NCBI GenBank assembly: GCA_012932295.1
Contig: JAAONU010000011.1
Coordinates: 47,494,352 to 47,558,351, forward strand
Source: Cyclina sinensis
Taxonomy: Eukaryota > Mollusca > Bivalvia > Venerida > Veneridae
DNA length: 64,000 nucleotides
Direction of reading: 5' to 3'
In this document: in pieces, positions 12,911-26,844 of the stretch
Layout: each line of letters opens with the position of its first letter
Numbering within the stretch: position 1 is the stretch's first letter
Translations under genes and position numbers: made by a program
The notes under the pieces: generated by a model
Told to the model about the DNA's origin: nothing
Databases searched by the model: none
The model's input: the letters and a program-made list of their open reading frames with translations, nothing else

Positions 12911-13385
12911 GAAAATTATAATAAAACAAAAGTTATGCAACATCACTTTGTATCTTTAAAGTTTTATTTGAAACAAGATGTTGACATTTGCTCTTTCACC
13001 TATCTTATTTGAAGACATAATGTCAAATTCGTCAATTTCATTACAGCGAAGGAATGTGTTGCTGGGAATTGACAAACCCTCCTGCATCTAAAGACCTCCA
13101 ATGACTTTTTACAATTTTAGGTGGACAAAAAAATCCCATGAGTGATATAAACCTCCAAAGAACTTTGTTTACGCAAGTTAAAACAAGCATAACACTATGA
13201 TAATATTATTTTCTTTGAATTTTATAACTAACAAACTTAATCATTGGTTCTTCAATATTTATTCAAAAGCTTATTCAAATGGAAATATTGTTATAGTCGC
13301 TTCATATTTTCTAGAAGAGGAACTTATTTCATTAACATATATTTGATATTTCTTTCATAGTGATCTATATATATATCTATTTTTT

Positions 13386-13635
13386 TATTGTCGGTGCCGG
13401 TTGCCCATAAGGGTTTAGTCAATACATGTTTAGTCGGATACTGAAATCATCCAATTTTAGTGACACGCCTTGTTTTTTTCTTTGCTCAGTGAAACGCTCT
13501 GTTACATGAGGCTTTATGTTAACGTGTCATCCGAAAGACTATTTGTAATGTTAGTGGGGAAGTGGGAATCGAATTCAATCCACCTGGGTTACCAGACCAT
13601 CGCGTTACCACTGGACCACTGACATGCTCCTTTCA
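13386..13635 (-). repeat. tRNA-derived SINE, spacer A-B copy 1
   Basis: Has the family landmarks 'gtcggtgccggttgcccata' at its left end and, on the minus strand, TGGTCCAGTGGTAACGCG (A box region) plus GATTCGATTCCC (B box) at its right end. It lies at the place corresponding to the truncated copy at 27391 in the next spacer, so the insertion predates that duplication. Confidence 0.7.
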
Positions 13636-13683
13636 TAGGGATTGCATACATACATCGATGCTTTTATGTCTGTCAATTTTAGT

Positions 13684-13944
13684 TTATCTTACGTCGGTAC
13701 CGGTTGCTAATATATCTGGCGTCCACTCGAGAATTTAGTAATTCAAGTTTCTTTAGGATAGTGCAAGATCAGAAAGCATTTAAATCCAGACTCACCCCTG
13801 GTTCTTTATGCTTAATGTATATCATTGATAAATGGGAATTCGGTTCAACGTCTCATCATCTGATAATATTAGTGAAGGAGTGGGGATCGGACTCACGCCA
13901 CCTGGAGAACTAGACAAGCGAAATACCACTGGAAAACCGATCAG
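13684..13944 (-). repeat. tRNA-derived SINE, spacer A-B copy 2
   Basis: A second copy of the same SINE family directly downstream of the first, with 'acgtcggtaccggttgc' at the left and a decayed tRNA-like head (B-box region 'gggatcggactcacgcc' on the plus strand) at the right. More diverged than its neighbour. Confidence 0.6.
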
Positions 13945-13989
13945 TTCATTTCGTAGAAATAACAAACACCGATGCATCTATGCCTGCCT

Positions 13990-14250
13990 AAGTTTATTAA
14001 TCGTAGGACTGCTCAGAAGACTCACACCCCCTGCAGAGTTTAGTTATTATTTGGTTTTAGGGAATTCTGCTAGATCAGAAAGCAGCTCACATTAGAGAAA
14101 TCCTTGTTCTTAACTTTGATAAGTATAAAGCATTGATACATGAGATCATCCGGAAGGCAATTAGTAATGTGGGATCAGGGGATTAAACTCGCGTTATAGG
14201 GGTATCAAACTCGCACCCCCTAAATCACTAGCCGATCTGGGTTAGGGGGC
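13990..14250 (-). repeat. degraded SINE copy 3 in spacer A-B
   Basis: Retains the internal family text 'acaccccctgcagagtttag' and 'catccggaaggcaattagta' but lacks a clean tRNA-like head. Read as an old copy of the 13386/13684 family. Confidence 0.5.
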
Positions 14251-14369
14251 GCATGCACCCATAAAAGTCTTGATACAATTGTTAGAATTGTAGAAACATG
14301 AAAATGAAATATAATTCTATTCCAATGCTCACTGACTCTGATATAATACATAGCTCTGATCTATTCTTT

Positions 14370-15120
14370 TTCATTCACCTGTGTACATAGTGCTCATCCG
14401 AGCTTTTAGAATCGGTGTCTGTCCGTTGCTGTCGTCTGTCATCCACAATTGTTTCAAATGACATCTCCTCTGAATCCACTGGGCCAGACTTAATGAAACT
14501 TGCCAGGGATGTTTCTTGCATGAAGCTCTACCAAAAATGTTCAAAGAATGGAATTCAAATTAGAACTCTTGTAACTATTGCAAGACAATAAGAAAAACTT
14601 TGAAAAAATTCTTGTCTGAAACCACAAAACCTAAAGCTTAGATATTTTACATAATTATTCCTATACCACGATTGTACAAATTATGTCCATTAGGTCATAA
14701 ATGGCTTGGCCCCGGGGTCAACTTATTTTATATTGGCTAATATACGGAATATTTTGAAAACCTCCTTGTCTGAAACCACAAGGAGAGAACGAGATTAAGC
14801 GGAGATTTCTTTTTGCATGGAGCATTAGCTACGGGTATCTACCAAGAATGTTGAAATTATGCATGTAGGGTCATCAATGGCCTTACCTAGGGTTCAATTG
14901 ATTTTTCATTGTCTTATAAGGGAAGATTACTTTTAGAAATCATCTTGTCTGAAATAATATGCCCAAAAGCTTCAATACATTTTCAGTTGCATTGTCTCGT
15001 TTACCGATTTTTTATCAGATAATGCCCCTGCCAAAAAAATTGACTATGCCCCGGGGGTCCTTATGTGTAAAAAATTGAATCTTTGTGAATCTTCTTGTGA
15101 GAACCTGTACGCTTTAGACC
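14370..15120 (+). repeat. decayed member of the dispersed 165-bp-unit bivalve repeat
   Basis: Contains 'gtgtctgtccgttgctgtcg', 'gggccagacttaatgaaact', and several 'cttgtctgaaaccacaa' and 'gcatggagcat' landmarks, which match the larger element at 39971-41624. Its last part and the following 300 bp also match 28850-29240 in the next spacer, so the element was carried along in the segmental duplication. Confidence 0.6.
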
Positions 15121-15588
15121 TTAGATATTTCGCATGGAGCATCATCTATAGGTTTTCCATCAAGCTTGTTCAAATAATGTCTTTTATTGGTCCAGTCCAG
15201 GGTTACTTGTTTTGACAAAGGCTTATATAAGGAAGAAATATTATTTCGTTTAAACGAAATAACATTTCGTTTATTTCGTTTAGAAGAAATAAATAAATGT
15301 GACAACAACAAAAAATACGTGTGTTCAATGTGTTTTTAGGGGCTCCGTAGGAAGAATATCGGAGAGTTTCTGTTCACTGTAGTAAAAAAATTGGCAGGGG
15401 TTTCGTCAGGGAGTTTTTTTCGTCATGCAGTGCGCATTTCGCAAAGTCCAATTAATAATTAGATACATTTATTGATAGATATAGTAGCTAGGTTTATACT
15501 GAATATTACCGTATGTTATTTATTTAGTTAAATCGAGGTTCAAAATAAAGTAAAATAATTAGGATTGTAGAGAGAATTGATGAGGTTT

Positions 15589-15590
<2 letters not shown>

Positions 15591-15675
<85 letters not shown>
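15591..15675. repeat. compound (AT)n(AG)n microsatellite
   Basis: An uninterrupted AT dinucleotide run switches to an AG run near 15637. Simple sequence repeat, visible directly. Confidence 0.97.
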
Positions 15676-15676
<1 letters not shown>

Positions 15677-16965
15677 GTTAGCAAAGCCCTATTACGTAAG
15701 ATTTAAAACAACTTATTGACATATCACTTGAAAATTCTGATGTCTTTGTCAAGGACCCGCTAAATCATGCGTTGGGTCTTTTCCATTGAAAACTTAAGCT
15801 CATGTTTCGAGGTGTCTTATGATGCTTATGATATGAATATGGAATAAAATAAGATATTTGTTGTGAAATATTTGCCTTTTTGTGTTTACATCTGTAAGAT
15901 TGGATTCTTCGCGTAGTTTATACAGAATTAAAAAATAATTGTTAATGCTAGCTTTGTGATATTATTTATTGCAACCAAAACATCATAAAACACATAAAAA
16001 TTTATGAACAAAATAGTAATAACAGTTTTTAGTATAGATAACAAATGAAGTCCATGCACCTAAACAAAAGTGGTGTAGTTAAACCGAGACTGGTGGTATT
16101 CGGGCAATATTCATCGTCGGAAACCAACATTCAATTCATGCCGTTTCACTCTATTCATCGACCGTTGGACAATTGGTCGTTAAATTTCGTAATCATTATT
16201 AATTTATTACCTACTTTTTTAGGATTCCAAAAGATTTCCGATGCGTTTTCTCAGCCAATGAAATTACAATTTGCCTTTCGCGGCCATGTTTAAATCCTGG
16301 GAAATTCGTCTATTTTAAGTAATATGTCTTTAAGCCTACTCTCCACATTGAAGAGTATCTATTTGTAATGCGGAATCTCATTGAACGAAGCGTTAACCAG
16401 AATAATACGCATAATTAAGAAGACACTGATAGCGTACTAGTTCTTTGTAGTGAGGAAAAAGTAGAGGCAGACAACCCGCATGTGTAGCCGTCGATCAGCT
16501 GGCACGCACCCGTGCTGGCATGACGTTTAAACTTAACTTACGGACTTAACAGCGTACAGTTCAGGTACTATTCGTCATTACCTCTTACCCAAAAGACCAA
16601 ATGCGTTTTTGCAAAATATACATATTTAATGGGTGGTTGCTTATATGCTTAGAATTCCCAACACATTGTTCCTGACTTTCATTTATACTTAGTTCATGTT
16701 GAGACAACCTGTCTCTCTGCACACTATAACACTGAACTCCATCTCCCTTTTAATACTATCATTCACTGCTACAACTTAAAGCGCGGTATTCCCATTCTCA
16801 ACAAAGCTCTGGTGCAGGGATGACTCTTGTTCGGTTGCAAACAACGTCATACGAACTTACAAAAGAAATACAAGATACTTTAACTAGCTTTAACAATGAT
16901 AACAATCACAGAGGGATGAAATTTTCAATTCACATGCATCAAGTCAATTCTTTACATTTCTTAAA

Positions 16966-19900
16966 CTATTTATCAACATTTCTGTTTTCTTTAATATCTT
17001 TTGCTTTCATCAGCATACCCAAGTACCTCGGTGGAGGCACCCCATTGTATTTTATATCACATGCCCAGCAGTTTTTATGTCTGTGGCCATGACGTCCACC
17101 CTTTTTCAGTTCCGGTTCTGTTTTTTTGTTATTTTCTTCGACCGCGACTTCACTTTCAGCAAGATCGTCTTTAACATCAACATCTTCAACTTTCATGGCT
17201 TCTTCTTTGTTATCTTTTTCTTCATATTTAAATGTCTTACACAGGATGATTTCAGACAAAATATACAATAGAACAACTGTGACTATACCAAGAAACATTC
17301 CTAGAGCACCGTAACCGATGATGTGTCCTGTTTTGTAATTCAAACATAACTGCTGCTCTTTATTCCCAAGGAAACAGTTACAGTCCGAATAATGCATGTG
17401 TGGATCGCTCTGGAAAAAAAACAATTCAAATTTTAAATACAAATATTATAGAGATTTGCAATGCAATATACTAGCCAACAGTCTCTATATTTTCACAAAT
17501 TTAAAGCTTATTGTATTAAGAGTCGATACATTGTTTGCAGTTTTTACAAATTCTTCTATCTGTCAGTTTCAAACTGAGTACAAAAAGTAGAAACATAGTT
17601 GAATTTTGCTTTGACATTACTTTAAGGCAATACATTTAAAAGAGTATCTACCTAGCTCGTCAAGTACAGCGGCATTTGGTGTTTGCGATTTATCATCCAG
17701 AATTAATTTACAATAATTCACATATACCCTTTTTATTATTGCAATATTAAAACATCCAAAAAATTAAGATCAACATAACAAAACTTGCGACAACATACGA
17801 TAAAAAGCATTAGCATAGACTTTTCATTGCAATGCAATCTAGAAAATATCAACCATTTATGCCTTTAAGAGCTTGATCAGATGTTTGAATTATTAAACCA
17901 CAACTTGTAAACACTACTCAATAAATCATTCTTTACACCCAATAAAATAGTAGTAATAGAAGTAATACTTAATACCAAAGGGTGAAACATAATGACCCTA
18001 CCATTAATGATGAAGTGACGAAGGTTTCATTCTGGAGTCTGTATGCACAGGTCACACCTTCCCAACCATCAACACAGAAACATTTTAAATATGTGCTGTT
18101 ATAACTCTGACATCTACCATTGTTCTTACATGGCATAGAACTGCAGGGATCCAAACCTTCAACAAAAATCACTTTTCTGCTCCTTGGCGTAGCTAAGTCA
18201 CTTGGTCAGTTTCAGTATGAGTTATACGTAATATGAAGGTGAATTTTGTACAATAACAGACGTGATAAAAAAGCCAAATACACGTAAAATTACTGAAGCT
18301 TAACACACTAATTACGATTTATTTTCCGTATTATTTCCATGTTACTTCACATTCTATTGATTTAAAATATAAGTAGCATAACAATGCGCAAAGGTTAAGC
18401 TATATGTTTCAAATGAAATACTTTGTGCAATAAAGAATACACACCAGTTTGACAAATTTCTCCTGTAAATGTTACTGGGCATGTGCACATGAAAGAGTCG
18501 ACTAAATCAGTACAATTACCATCGTTTAAACATGGGTTATGTAAGCAATCATCAATGTCTGCAAAATGAAAAGATACAACATGTGTTTAAATTCATTTAA
18601 AGCAACAAGAAGAACGACATAGTCAAAAGGTAAAGCCATATTTATCTCGGTTATTGTTGTTATAAGTTTGTGCAATGTTTCGACGAAAGAAACTTAGACT
18701 TCGCTTTTGTTACAGTTACTGAAACATTCGTGTATCGCATAAAAAACACTTGCTAAGTCGAATAAGGAAGGCGAAAATCATATAATAATACTAATTGCAG
18801 TTAGTCTCGTTGTCAAAGTATTAATTTCAATAGAACATGTACCTATTTCACATCGTTCACCACTATATCCCTGCTGACAACCACAGAAGAAACTGTTGAT
18901 GAGATTGAAACAGGTTCCGTTGTTGGTACAAGGGCCACTCTGACATTCATCTATGTCTGCAAATTAAGATAGCAAGTGTGCCTTCAGCTCTTATTATTAG
19001 AATGCCTTTAAAACTACATAAACACTTTGATTTATAAAATATGCAGTTTCTCTGCTTTCTATCAGCGCTTTTAAGATTCATGTGCAATATGTTTAGGCAT
19101 CAACTTTTTAGACATAAACCAGATACAACTTATAAATACTGTGACTTCTTTTTGAGATACTTTCGCGAGCCGCACTCACCTGTTTCGCACACAGTGCCAG
19201 TGTACCCAGGCAGACACTCACACACAAAACCATTGACTTGATCATGACATGTTGCGCTGTTCATACATGGTGTACTCTGACACTCATCAATATCTAAAGA
19301 AACACAAACAATCTCAAAGCTTTTCTGTAATTATCACAAAAAGTTTTGCTTACATGTGATAGATTAATTTTTAAATGACATTGTACAAAGCGTACTTAAA
19401 GTATTTAAGGCAAGCATTAGAATTCACATAGTTATTGCCATCGACGAATTTTTATTACAACAGAAGTAGAACAGTGCAAAGTATATGTACAGATTTGTTA
19501 CCAGTTTCGCAAAAGCTTCCGGTAAATCCACCTGAGCAAGAACATGCAAAAGAATCCGAGGTACCAATACGTGAGCACATACCACTGTTCCGGCAAGGGT
19601 AACTGCTACAGGGGTCAGTATCTAAAGCAATAACAATAAGATATTTGTTCTTATGAGATCTAAACGAAAACAAAGTAACTTAATTTATGAAAACTAACAC
19701 ATCAAGTAAAAATACAACAACAACAACAACAGCAACAACAAAACACACACACTGAATCACATTAATTATTTTCTGATGCCTTAAGCACTTCAAAAGTTGA
19801 ACTCTGTTATTTCAATAACAGTGATCTCAACTATTACTAGTTATTAACTGAGGACAGTTAAAAATGTAAATATATCAGTTACACAGATTTTTGACAGTTT

Positions 19901-22900
19901 ATTTGATATAATATAACACGAGACATTCGGCAAAGGTTTAATAAGCTGAAAGCTTTATACCCGGTCAACTTCTTAACGAATACACAAAATACTGTGTAGC
20001 TGCTTGCCTTTAGATAAATATCTATTCATCCAGCAGCAAATTTACCGTACAAATTAGGATACCATTTATATTAATGACACAGCCGTTATCGTCTTCAATG
20101 TCAATAGAAAATGGTTGATAATAAATGTGCAGTATTATGAAACATTCTTATATTACATCTTTTTTTTCAAAAGGTTTCTTCCATACTTAGATACTGAAAG
20201 AAATAATAATAATAAACAATATATCTTACCAAATGCATTAATTTGAACACAGTGCGGGTCTGAATTAAGACTGTAAAAATAGCAAAAGAAACACTAACAG
20301 AACAACAAAACAATAAATGATTAAAAATATGTAAAGAAATAATTTGACACAAATGACTTAAATATTAAAACCCAAATTACATGTTATGTTAACAACATGC
20401 AATAAACCTGAAACAAGTATTGTATACAGAATTAAAAAAGGGAAGCAATTATCTGTTACGACAATTAAAATCATTTTCTAGGGAAAAATAAATTTGGAAT
20501 AATTATTACTTCAAAGAGTGGCATTCAAATTATCTTCCAAGCTCAAAGGCTATTACATAATATGTGAGATGGTAAAAGAGCTTGTTGTATCAAGAATTAC
20601 CCAAATGCATCGGTAACATCAGCGCATAAAGTGTGACGTCCAATCTGTGCCATGCTAGGTGTCCACGTAACAGTGAAAACATAGACGTCAGCTCTTCCTG
20701 CTACGGAACTTATTGCAGACTTCTGGATTCCAGGTGGACCAACCAGAGCAAACGATGTGACACTGGAAGGAAACAAGAAGAATTATTTTTTACGTTCTCG
20801 ATCTTAAGAGTTTTGTCCAATTGTGAAGATGGAATAGAGTTTCCTGAAAGTAATTGATAAATTAAAGATACCTACTAAGATGGCGATCGGAATATTGGCA
20901 ATTAACTTCAGGATCACTAACAAAGTTCTGCAGTTACTAAAAAAATTGTAATCAAAACATTATAGAATATTACTTTGCTCCGATCGAAAGCACGTAGAAC
21001 TCAACAGTAAGTTTCTGTCCTTGCTGTATATCTATGTCTCTTGTACCCGATGGTGTTGGTACAACAAAGATTGGTCTGTCATTACATTTTCTAGATGCAA
21101 TATCAGGAGTCTTCACAAGAAACTGAAACAAACATTAATTAACTTATCTTTTCTTGAAGTCTTTAGATCTTCAATACCACATATTGTAACAGAGACCTGA
21201 TACATATATCTAGAAATGAAAGTGCAAAAAGTGATTCACTTATATTACTTTTGGGTCAAGACAGAAACGTGTTGCCCGAGAGGGCAGAATTTATGTTTTA
21301 TATTAAACTGAGACATTCCAACCAATTTACCTGAACAGGAACGCTAGAAAGGACACCATTGGTTGTGTATGTAGCACCATTTAAAGTAATGCTTGATTTT
21401 GGCATGTCTTCAATAATCAAAGCAACAGCATAGGTTCCACCAGGCTTATGACTTGCCGTGACAGTTAACGCGCAGGCATTCTGTAAAAAAAAACATAAAA
21501 ATGGGGATTACGTTCCTATAAATTATACATCCGATACGAGAAAGAGGAATTTTGCTTCAGTGTTACTTTTTTTTGTACTGAAGCAAACACATTTCGGTTA
21601 TTACTGAAAACCATATGATGTAATATAGTACATTTTCAAGTGTGTTAATTACATTAAACAAGGTCAATCCTGTAAAAAAGAAATCTCTCTCTCTCTCTCT
21701 GAGTTTATTCATCGACGGTACCGGCTGGCCATAAGACTGACGCCACCTGCAGAGATTAGTTATTTTATGTTATTGGGGATCGTGCAAGATACAGAAAGCA
21801 TCCTATTTCAGCAACACCTATGGTTCTCTTCTATGCCACGTATAGCACTGATAGATGAGACCTAAGTTTATCATCTCATCCGAAAGAAAATAAGTAATGT
21901 TAGTGGGAAAGCGGGGAATCGAACTTGCGACCTCTGAATTACCAGTCCAGCGCTCTGCCACTAGACCACTGATCCGGTCTAAAGAAGTAGAAATCTGGCT
22001 AGAAGTACCAATATATACATAAGACTGAAAACGTTTAAGTTATCGGACCTCAAAACATTCTTTCTTTTTCAATTTTTTTCCAGTCACTAATACTTAATAT
22101 CTGTGCCTCTGGTATTTTGACTTGTACGCTATAAGATTGATATGAAACAGTGTACCTGATTCAGAACAGAATTTGGTATGGCACTGCAAACAGAATCGCA
22201 CTCTGCGCCTGTCGCCCATCTACACCGAATATTGTCATTGTCGGCATCTGACACTTGAAGTTTAATTGTTCTTGTGCACCCATACTTGATCCTTCAATTG
22301 AACCACAAAAGATCAAAACTTAAAACATTACAGTTAGGACTTCTGAGACGACAGTGTCTTAATTCAGCTAATAAGATAACACGGCATTGTAATATTTACC
22401 AGGAGATGCAGACATATTTCTTTACAATACTAATGCTAAACTATTCATATCCATGTTGACAGATAAGTAAATCACACTTAGCGTTTCCGAATTTAAAAAT
22501 TTATGCTTTGATAAAAATTAATAACAAAAAAGTCATTATAAGCACTGAAACGTGACAGCAGTTCACAGTCGAAATTATTGTGTAGATAGAATATCTTTAA
22601 ATTTAACAGAGATGAAAAATTATTTCTTGAAACCAGTACGCGATATTTTTCTTTTTGATTAAGTTCTTCGTCTTTGAAAAAGAAAATACCAAAAGCTAAA
22701 TTGTTTACATATATATAGGGTATCCTGTGTAGACTGGACTTGCATTCGACTGGTTTATGTCCGATCTTTGGCGTAAATCCACATTGGTAGCAATGGTCAA
22801 GTTACCACTGGTTCCAGCTCCATAGTCCAAAGATATCCAACAACAACTAGCGTACCTAAATAAGTTCTACCTTTTTTTACATATAATGGACATTACAAGT

Positions 22901-24345
22901 GTTATGTAAACGTAACATTAAATAGAATTCTGTTTCAAAACAGCTCTGTGGAGCATATTATGAAGCATCCGGCAGAAATTATGAAACACAGCGTAATCGT
23001 AAAGTTCACTTATTGTATTGTAAAAAGTCTTTAATTCCTTGCAGTCGTGCAGTTGGAGTAATATAGTATTTAGGTGTCATTTAATTCACGTAGCACGAGA
23101 ATCAGTCAATAATAATTTTTATAATTATTTAATAGCAAAACGTTTTGCATAAACCATATCTTTCGCATGCTATGCATGAAGAAAATGACAGTAAATACAG
23201 ATTTTAAACGGAACGCACATAAACTGGACTGTGTGATTGCCAAATTAACTGTTCACCGTATTTTGTAGTACATTTCAAATGCAATGCACAGAATACTGAA
23301 AATAAAAAAATGTATATTTTCGTTTATAACTTTTTAACTATGATCTTATGTACATGTGATGTTTAACCAAAAAAAATCAAATTGGAAGTGATCAGTTTCA
23401 TTGTTATAAAGTTATAAAACAGATGTAATGAACAATCAGACTTACTGTACAGTAAATTGTCCAGCGTGTGAAAATATATATGTGAACTTGTATACTCCCT
23501 GCTCCCAGTCATTTAATAGACTGGCAGAACTGCACACATAACCAGCCTCGGAAATTGTTGTTAATGTTCCACATCCGGTTGCGCATGTCCACGCAAAGGT
23601 TGTTCTGTTAACATACTGTCCAGAGAGAGCGTTTGTGCAACCGGCGCCATGTCCGTAAGTCCATCCAAGTTTGTAAGTAAACTCAACCTTGTAATGAAAA
23701 ATATACGGTATATTTTTCACAATAAAAGTACTAAAGCATTTTGCTAAATCACATGTCGTTGTGACTAAATAATGAAAACCAATAATTAGTAAGAAAATAT
23801 ATCAAGAAATTGAACGTTTGGTTTCAAAATATTTATTTATAAATGTGTTTAAGAATGTTTCAATGTCCAGCTGCAATTTAACTCCAAAAAAGGGTACACT
23901 GTTAAAGTTTGAGTCACAAGTAGTTAGTAGTAGTTAGTAAACTTAAAGAGTAATATTTGTTACTTCCTGTAAAAAAAACTCTTTCATTCCGTTTTTTTTT
24001 TCTTTTTTTCTTTATTTTGTTCAAGTAAGTATGTGTTTTTAGAAAGATACTTTTTATGTAAAAAAAAACAAAAAACAAAAAAGCCCCAAAAAACCCGTCA
24101 TTTTATTTACTGTTGGTCGTTTTTCTTTTAAATTCGAACACCGACACGACAGAAAACAGTCACTCACTATTATAATTATATTCTTAATCATCGTATCAAT
24201 TAAAAAATCATACAACTTACACCATTTTAAGTTTGAAACAAACCTGATTTGTCTTTCCAGTGGGCCTCCAACTGATGGTGCCGCCACGAAAGTGACTGCA
24301 GCTACAAAGTTCTACCGTTACAAACAAAATCGTTAGAAACAACAT
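16966..24345 (-). CDS. Gene B: type I transmembrane EGF-repeat receptor-like protein (14 exons)
   Basis: Close paralogue of gene A, predicted 729 residues. Exons: 24345-24244, 23687-23446, 22855-22709, 22291-22156, 21480-21331, 21122-20974, 20762-20601, 20270-20230, 19621-19502, 19293-19180, 18956-18843, 18558-18445, 18156-18002, 17409-16966. Internal exon lengths are identical to gene A and every splice site is GT-AG. The start ATG at 24345 gives MLFLTILF..., a clean signal peptide followed by [10 protein letters not shown]. The product has the same order: unassigned ectodomain, four EGF modules, a fifth EGF-like module, a helix with [10 protein letters not shown], and an acidic Lys/Glu-rich tail with [13 protein letters not shown]. 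Odd point: a one-base deletion relative to gene A shortly after the motif (near 16998) shifts the final frame. It replaces TESKRC-stop with a different, longer C-terminus ending NRNVDK. The gene otherwise looks intact and probably functional. Confidence 0.86.
21702..21982 (-). repeat. tRNA-derived SINE in intron 4 of gene B
   Basis: Full-length family member, flanked at 21684-21700 by a CT microsatellite. Left end 'cgacggtaccggctggccat'; right end on the minus strand TGGTCTAGTGGCAGAGCG (A box) and AAGTTCGATTCCCC (B box). It occupies the intron that also carries a SINE in gene A. Confidence 0.75.
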
Positions 24346-24399
24346 TGTTCCCCCGAGACCTTAATTTTTTAAGACAACCTTAACTGAATGCTTATTGGC

Positions 24400-24406
24400 T
24401 TTTATA
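24400..24406 (-). promoter_or_regulatory. TATA box of gene B
   Basis: The minus strand reads CAGTATAAAAGCC, 61 nt upstream of the ATG at 24345. Same spacing as genes A and C. Confidence 0.7.
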
Positions 24407-24428
24407 CTGCCGCACGCTTTAAAGGCAA

Positions 24429-24460
24429 AAAGGAGGGATGGCTCAAAAGTAATCACAACT
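24429..24460 (-). promoter_or_regulatory. conserved upstream promoter block, gene B
   Basis: The plus strand reads aaaggagggatggctcaaaa followed by gtaatcacaact, nearly identical to the gene A block and 23 nt upstream of the TATA box. Confidence 0.6.
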
Positions 24461-26844
24461 TCTTTCTTCCTAAACCGTATGAAGAGACAATCCTGAACTG
24501 CTATATGAAGCGTACTTTCAGTTGAATGAATGTCTTGCATTTACAGAAGATTATTACACACAATGATGAGCAAGGATTGCAATGAAATTATAAAATGTAT
24601 AGTTATTTTACCCTTCTGAGGGCATATTTTGATCATTTACTATTTTCGTTAGGAATATATTTTTTGTTTTGTTTCAATGATTAGTATTTATGCATAAATT
24701 AACAGGATATGACTGTCGACTGTTGTATAACTTCAACTAGAACGCAAACGTGATACTGCACATTTCCCAGCTCGTTCTAACTGACTTAATATATGTTACT
24801 GACGAAAATCAGCTGTTTAGAAAAAAAGAAATAGAAAACTACTTACATAAAATATTAAGATTGTAAAGAATGAAATTTGGGCCACAAAAAGTGTACCTAT
24901 AACATAGAGTTTTTTTTTAACCGTGATCACTAAAGTTGAGTTTTATTGTATGAATACGAAAATCAATTCCTTAGAAAAAAGGAAAAGAAAACTACTTACA
25001 TAAAATATATAATTTATAAAAATGAAATTCAGGCCACCAAAAAAGCGTTTCCTACGAAAGAGTTTTTTTTTTATTGTAACCGTGATCACTAAAGAAGAGT
25101 TCCATTGTATAAGAAAGATTAAAACATATGTTCCTTGAATATAATAACACACTGTAAAACTTCAGAGGGTGTTGAAACATTGATTGGACTTCATTTGGAC
25201 AGTTTCTGAATCAAAGTTTACACATGAGGTTATATAATAGTTCCACTTAGTATACATTAATTTATTCATTTATCAACCCTCAACCGTCCGTCCTTTCATC
25301 ATTTAGAAATATTAAACGCAATGCTTAAAAGGCTGCAAAAATAAACTTCTTTTAATCTTCCAATGATTTGACAGATTACGATTCTTCCTGCATAAGATAA
25401 AAGAAAATCTTAAATTAGTAACACTTTCACCTTTTGATAAATGACCCTACAGTTCTGATGTTTTTCCTTAATTTGTAAACTCTTCCTTCTATAGTCGTAG
25501 TTCAAAGCCAGTGATGACGTTTAAAAAGTTATTTGATATACGAAAGTGTTCGATAGACATTCAATTGCTTATTTAACGCCCATAAAATCATGATTCTACC
25601 TCTTATTTCCTTGACAGAATAAGGCCCAATTTCAAAGTTTAAGTATAACATGATATATAATTAAAGTTGCTCCTACGTGTTCTTCCTTATGCGTTAGCAT
25701 GCTCAGGTGTCGTATTTCAGGAAGTCTGAAATAAACTTTAAAGTAGCTCTATTAATGCATTTTTAAGAAGCGTCTTTTTAAATACAAGATTTTTGATTAT
25801 TCAACGAAATGTTTTACCATGACATACCTTTTTTTATATCATCGTGTTTTTACAGGCTGAGGCTTTCTTTAACGTTAAGAAATAAGTAACAGTGAGATGA
25901 AGTCCAATGAATGCCCTTGTCTCTCTGTTGCGCTGTAGTGGTATCCAATAATTATCTAATTTCTATGACTATGCAAATATAGAAAGATAAATCACCGTAA
26001 GCGTTTCTTGTCCCAAGATAATTTCTCTGAGTTAGGATGCTTTCTCTATTTTGCACTATCCCTTCAGCCTAAAATAACTTTATTCCAGGGATCGTCGATA
26101 ATATGGCTAACCAGTCCCAACGACAACAATTTTTAAACGGACAAGCGATCGAGGGACAGAACACCGGACTCCTGATCCGGAGGTCGATGGTAAAAAAATG
26201 AAAAAAAGGAGAAAAAAACCTACCACATTTCACCCCGTCGATATGTTTACTGGTTCGGACTTAGGAAGATACCATCAAGCGGGAGTACCTAAGTTGCCAG
26301 AACAAGTGTAATAAATTATGTAAAATAAATAAGCTTTGACTAAACTATTCAACAAATACATTTCAAGCACTCCGAAACAGGAGTTATAGTGACCTTTCTT
26401 TGTAATTCATAAAACAAGTTATACAAGTGTAGGTAACAGTCGATTTAAACACACGCGTGTTTGTATTTAAGAGAAGAAATTATGTTTTTCAATACAGAAA
26501 CACAATATTGAGATAAAAATACTCCTATATATCTGCACACTATAAATAACCTAAGATATGGCATCTTAACAAATGTACAGTGTATGATAACAAATTGTTA
26601 ACGGACAATAATTAGATAATAGGTTGTTCAAGTACTTAATCAATATCAATTTTTACGAAAATGTCTATGGTAAACTTTCATAAGCCTTTTTATGTGTAAA
26701 ATAAAACGGAACAAACAAAGCTATATTCGTATCTGATATGATAATACATCTGTAATTGCATTAAAATCCCCAAAATTATATTGTGATCAAAAACCGCTTA
26801 AGATATAAAAAAAAATCTTGCGTGATCAGTTTAATATTCTTTTG

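Larger units (their letters stand above)
9716..16965. other. spacer between gene A and gene B
   Basis: No convincing gene. From about 9716 to 13380 the spacer is alignable by eye to the spacer upstream of gene B (about 24461-27390), so it belongs to the duplicated unit. Shared landmarks include 'tatcaaccct...accgtc' (10373 and 25267) and 'cttgacttccttct' (12808 and 26862). The rest holds SINE copies, fragments of a dispersed bivalve repeat and a microsatellite, listed separately. The stretch at 15680-16900 shows no recognisable feature apart from similarity of 16420-16560 to 29390-29530. Confidence 0.6.

Noticed and set aside
17077..17314. Plus-strand frames opposite the last exon of gene B (similar ones at 42519-42756 and 30021-30248)
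   Set aside because: Antisense shadows of the conserved minus-strand tail exon; low-complexity F/S composition.
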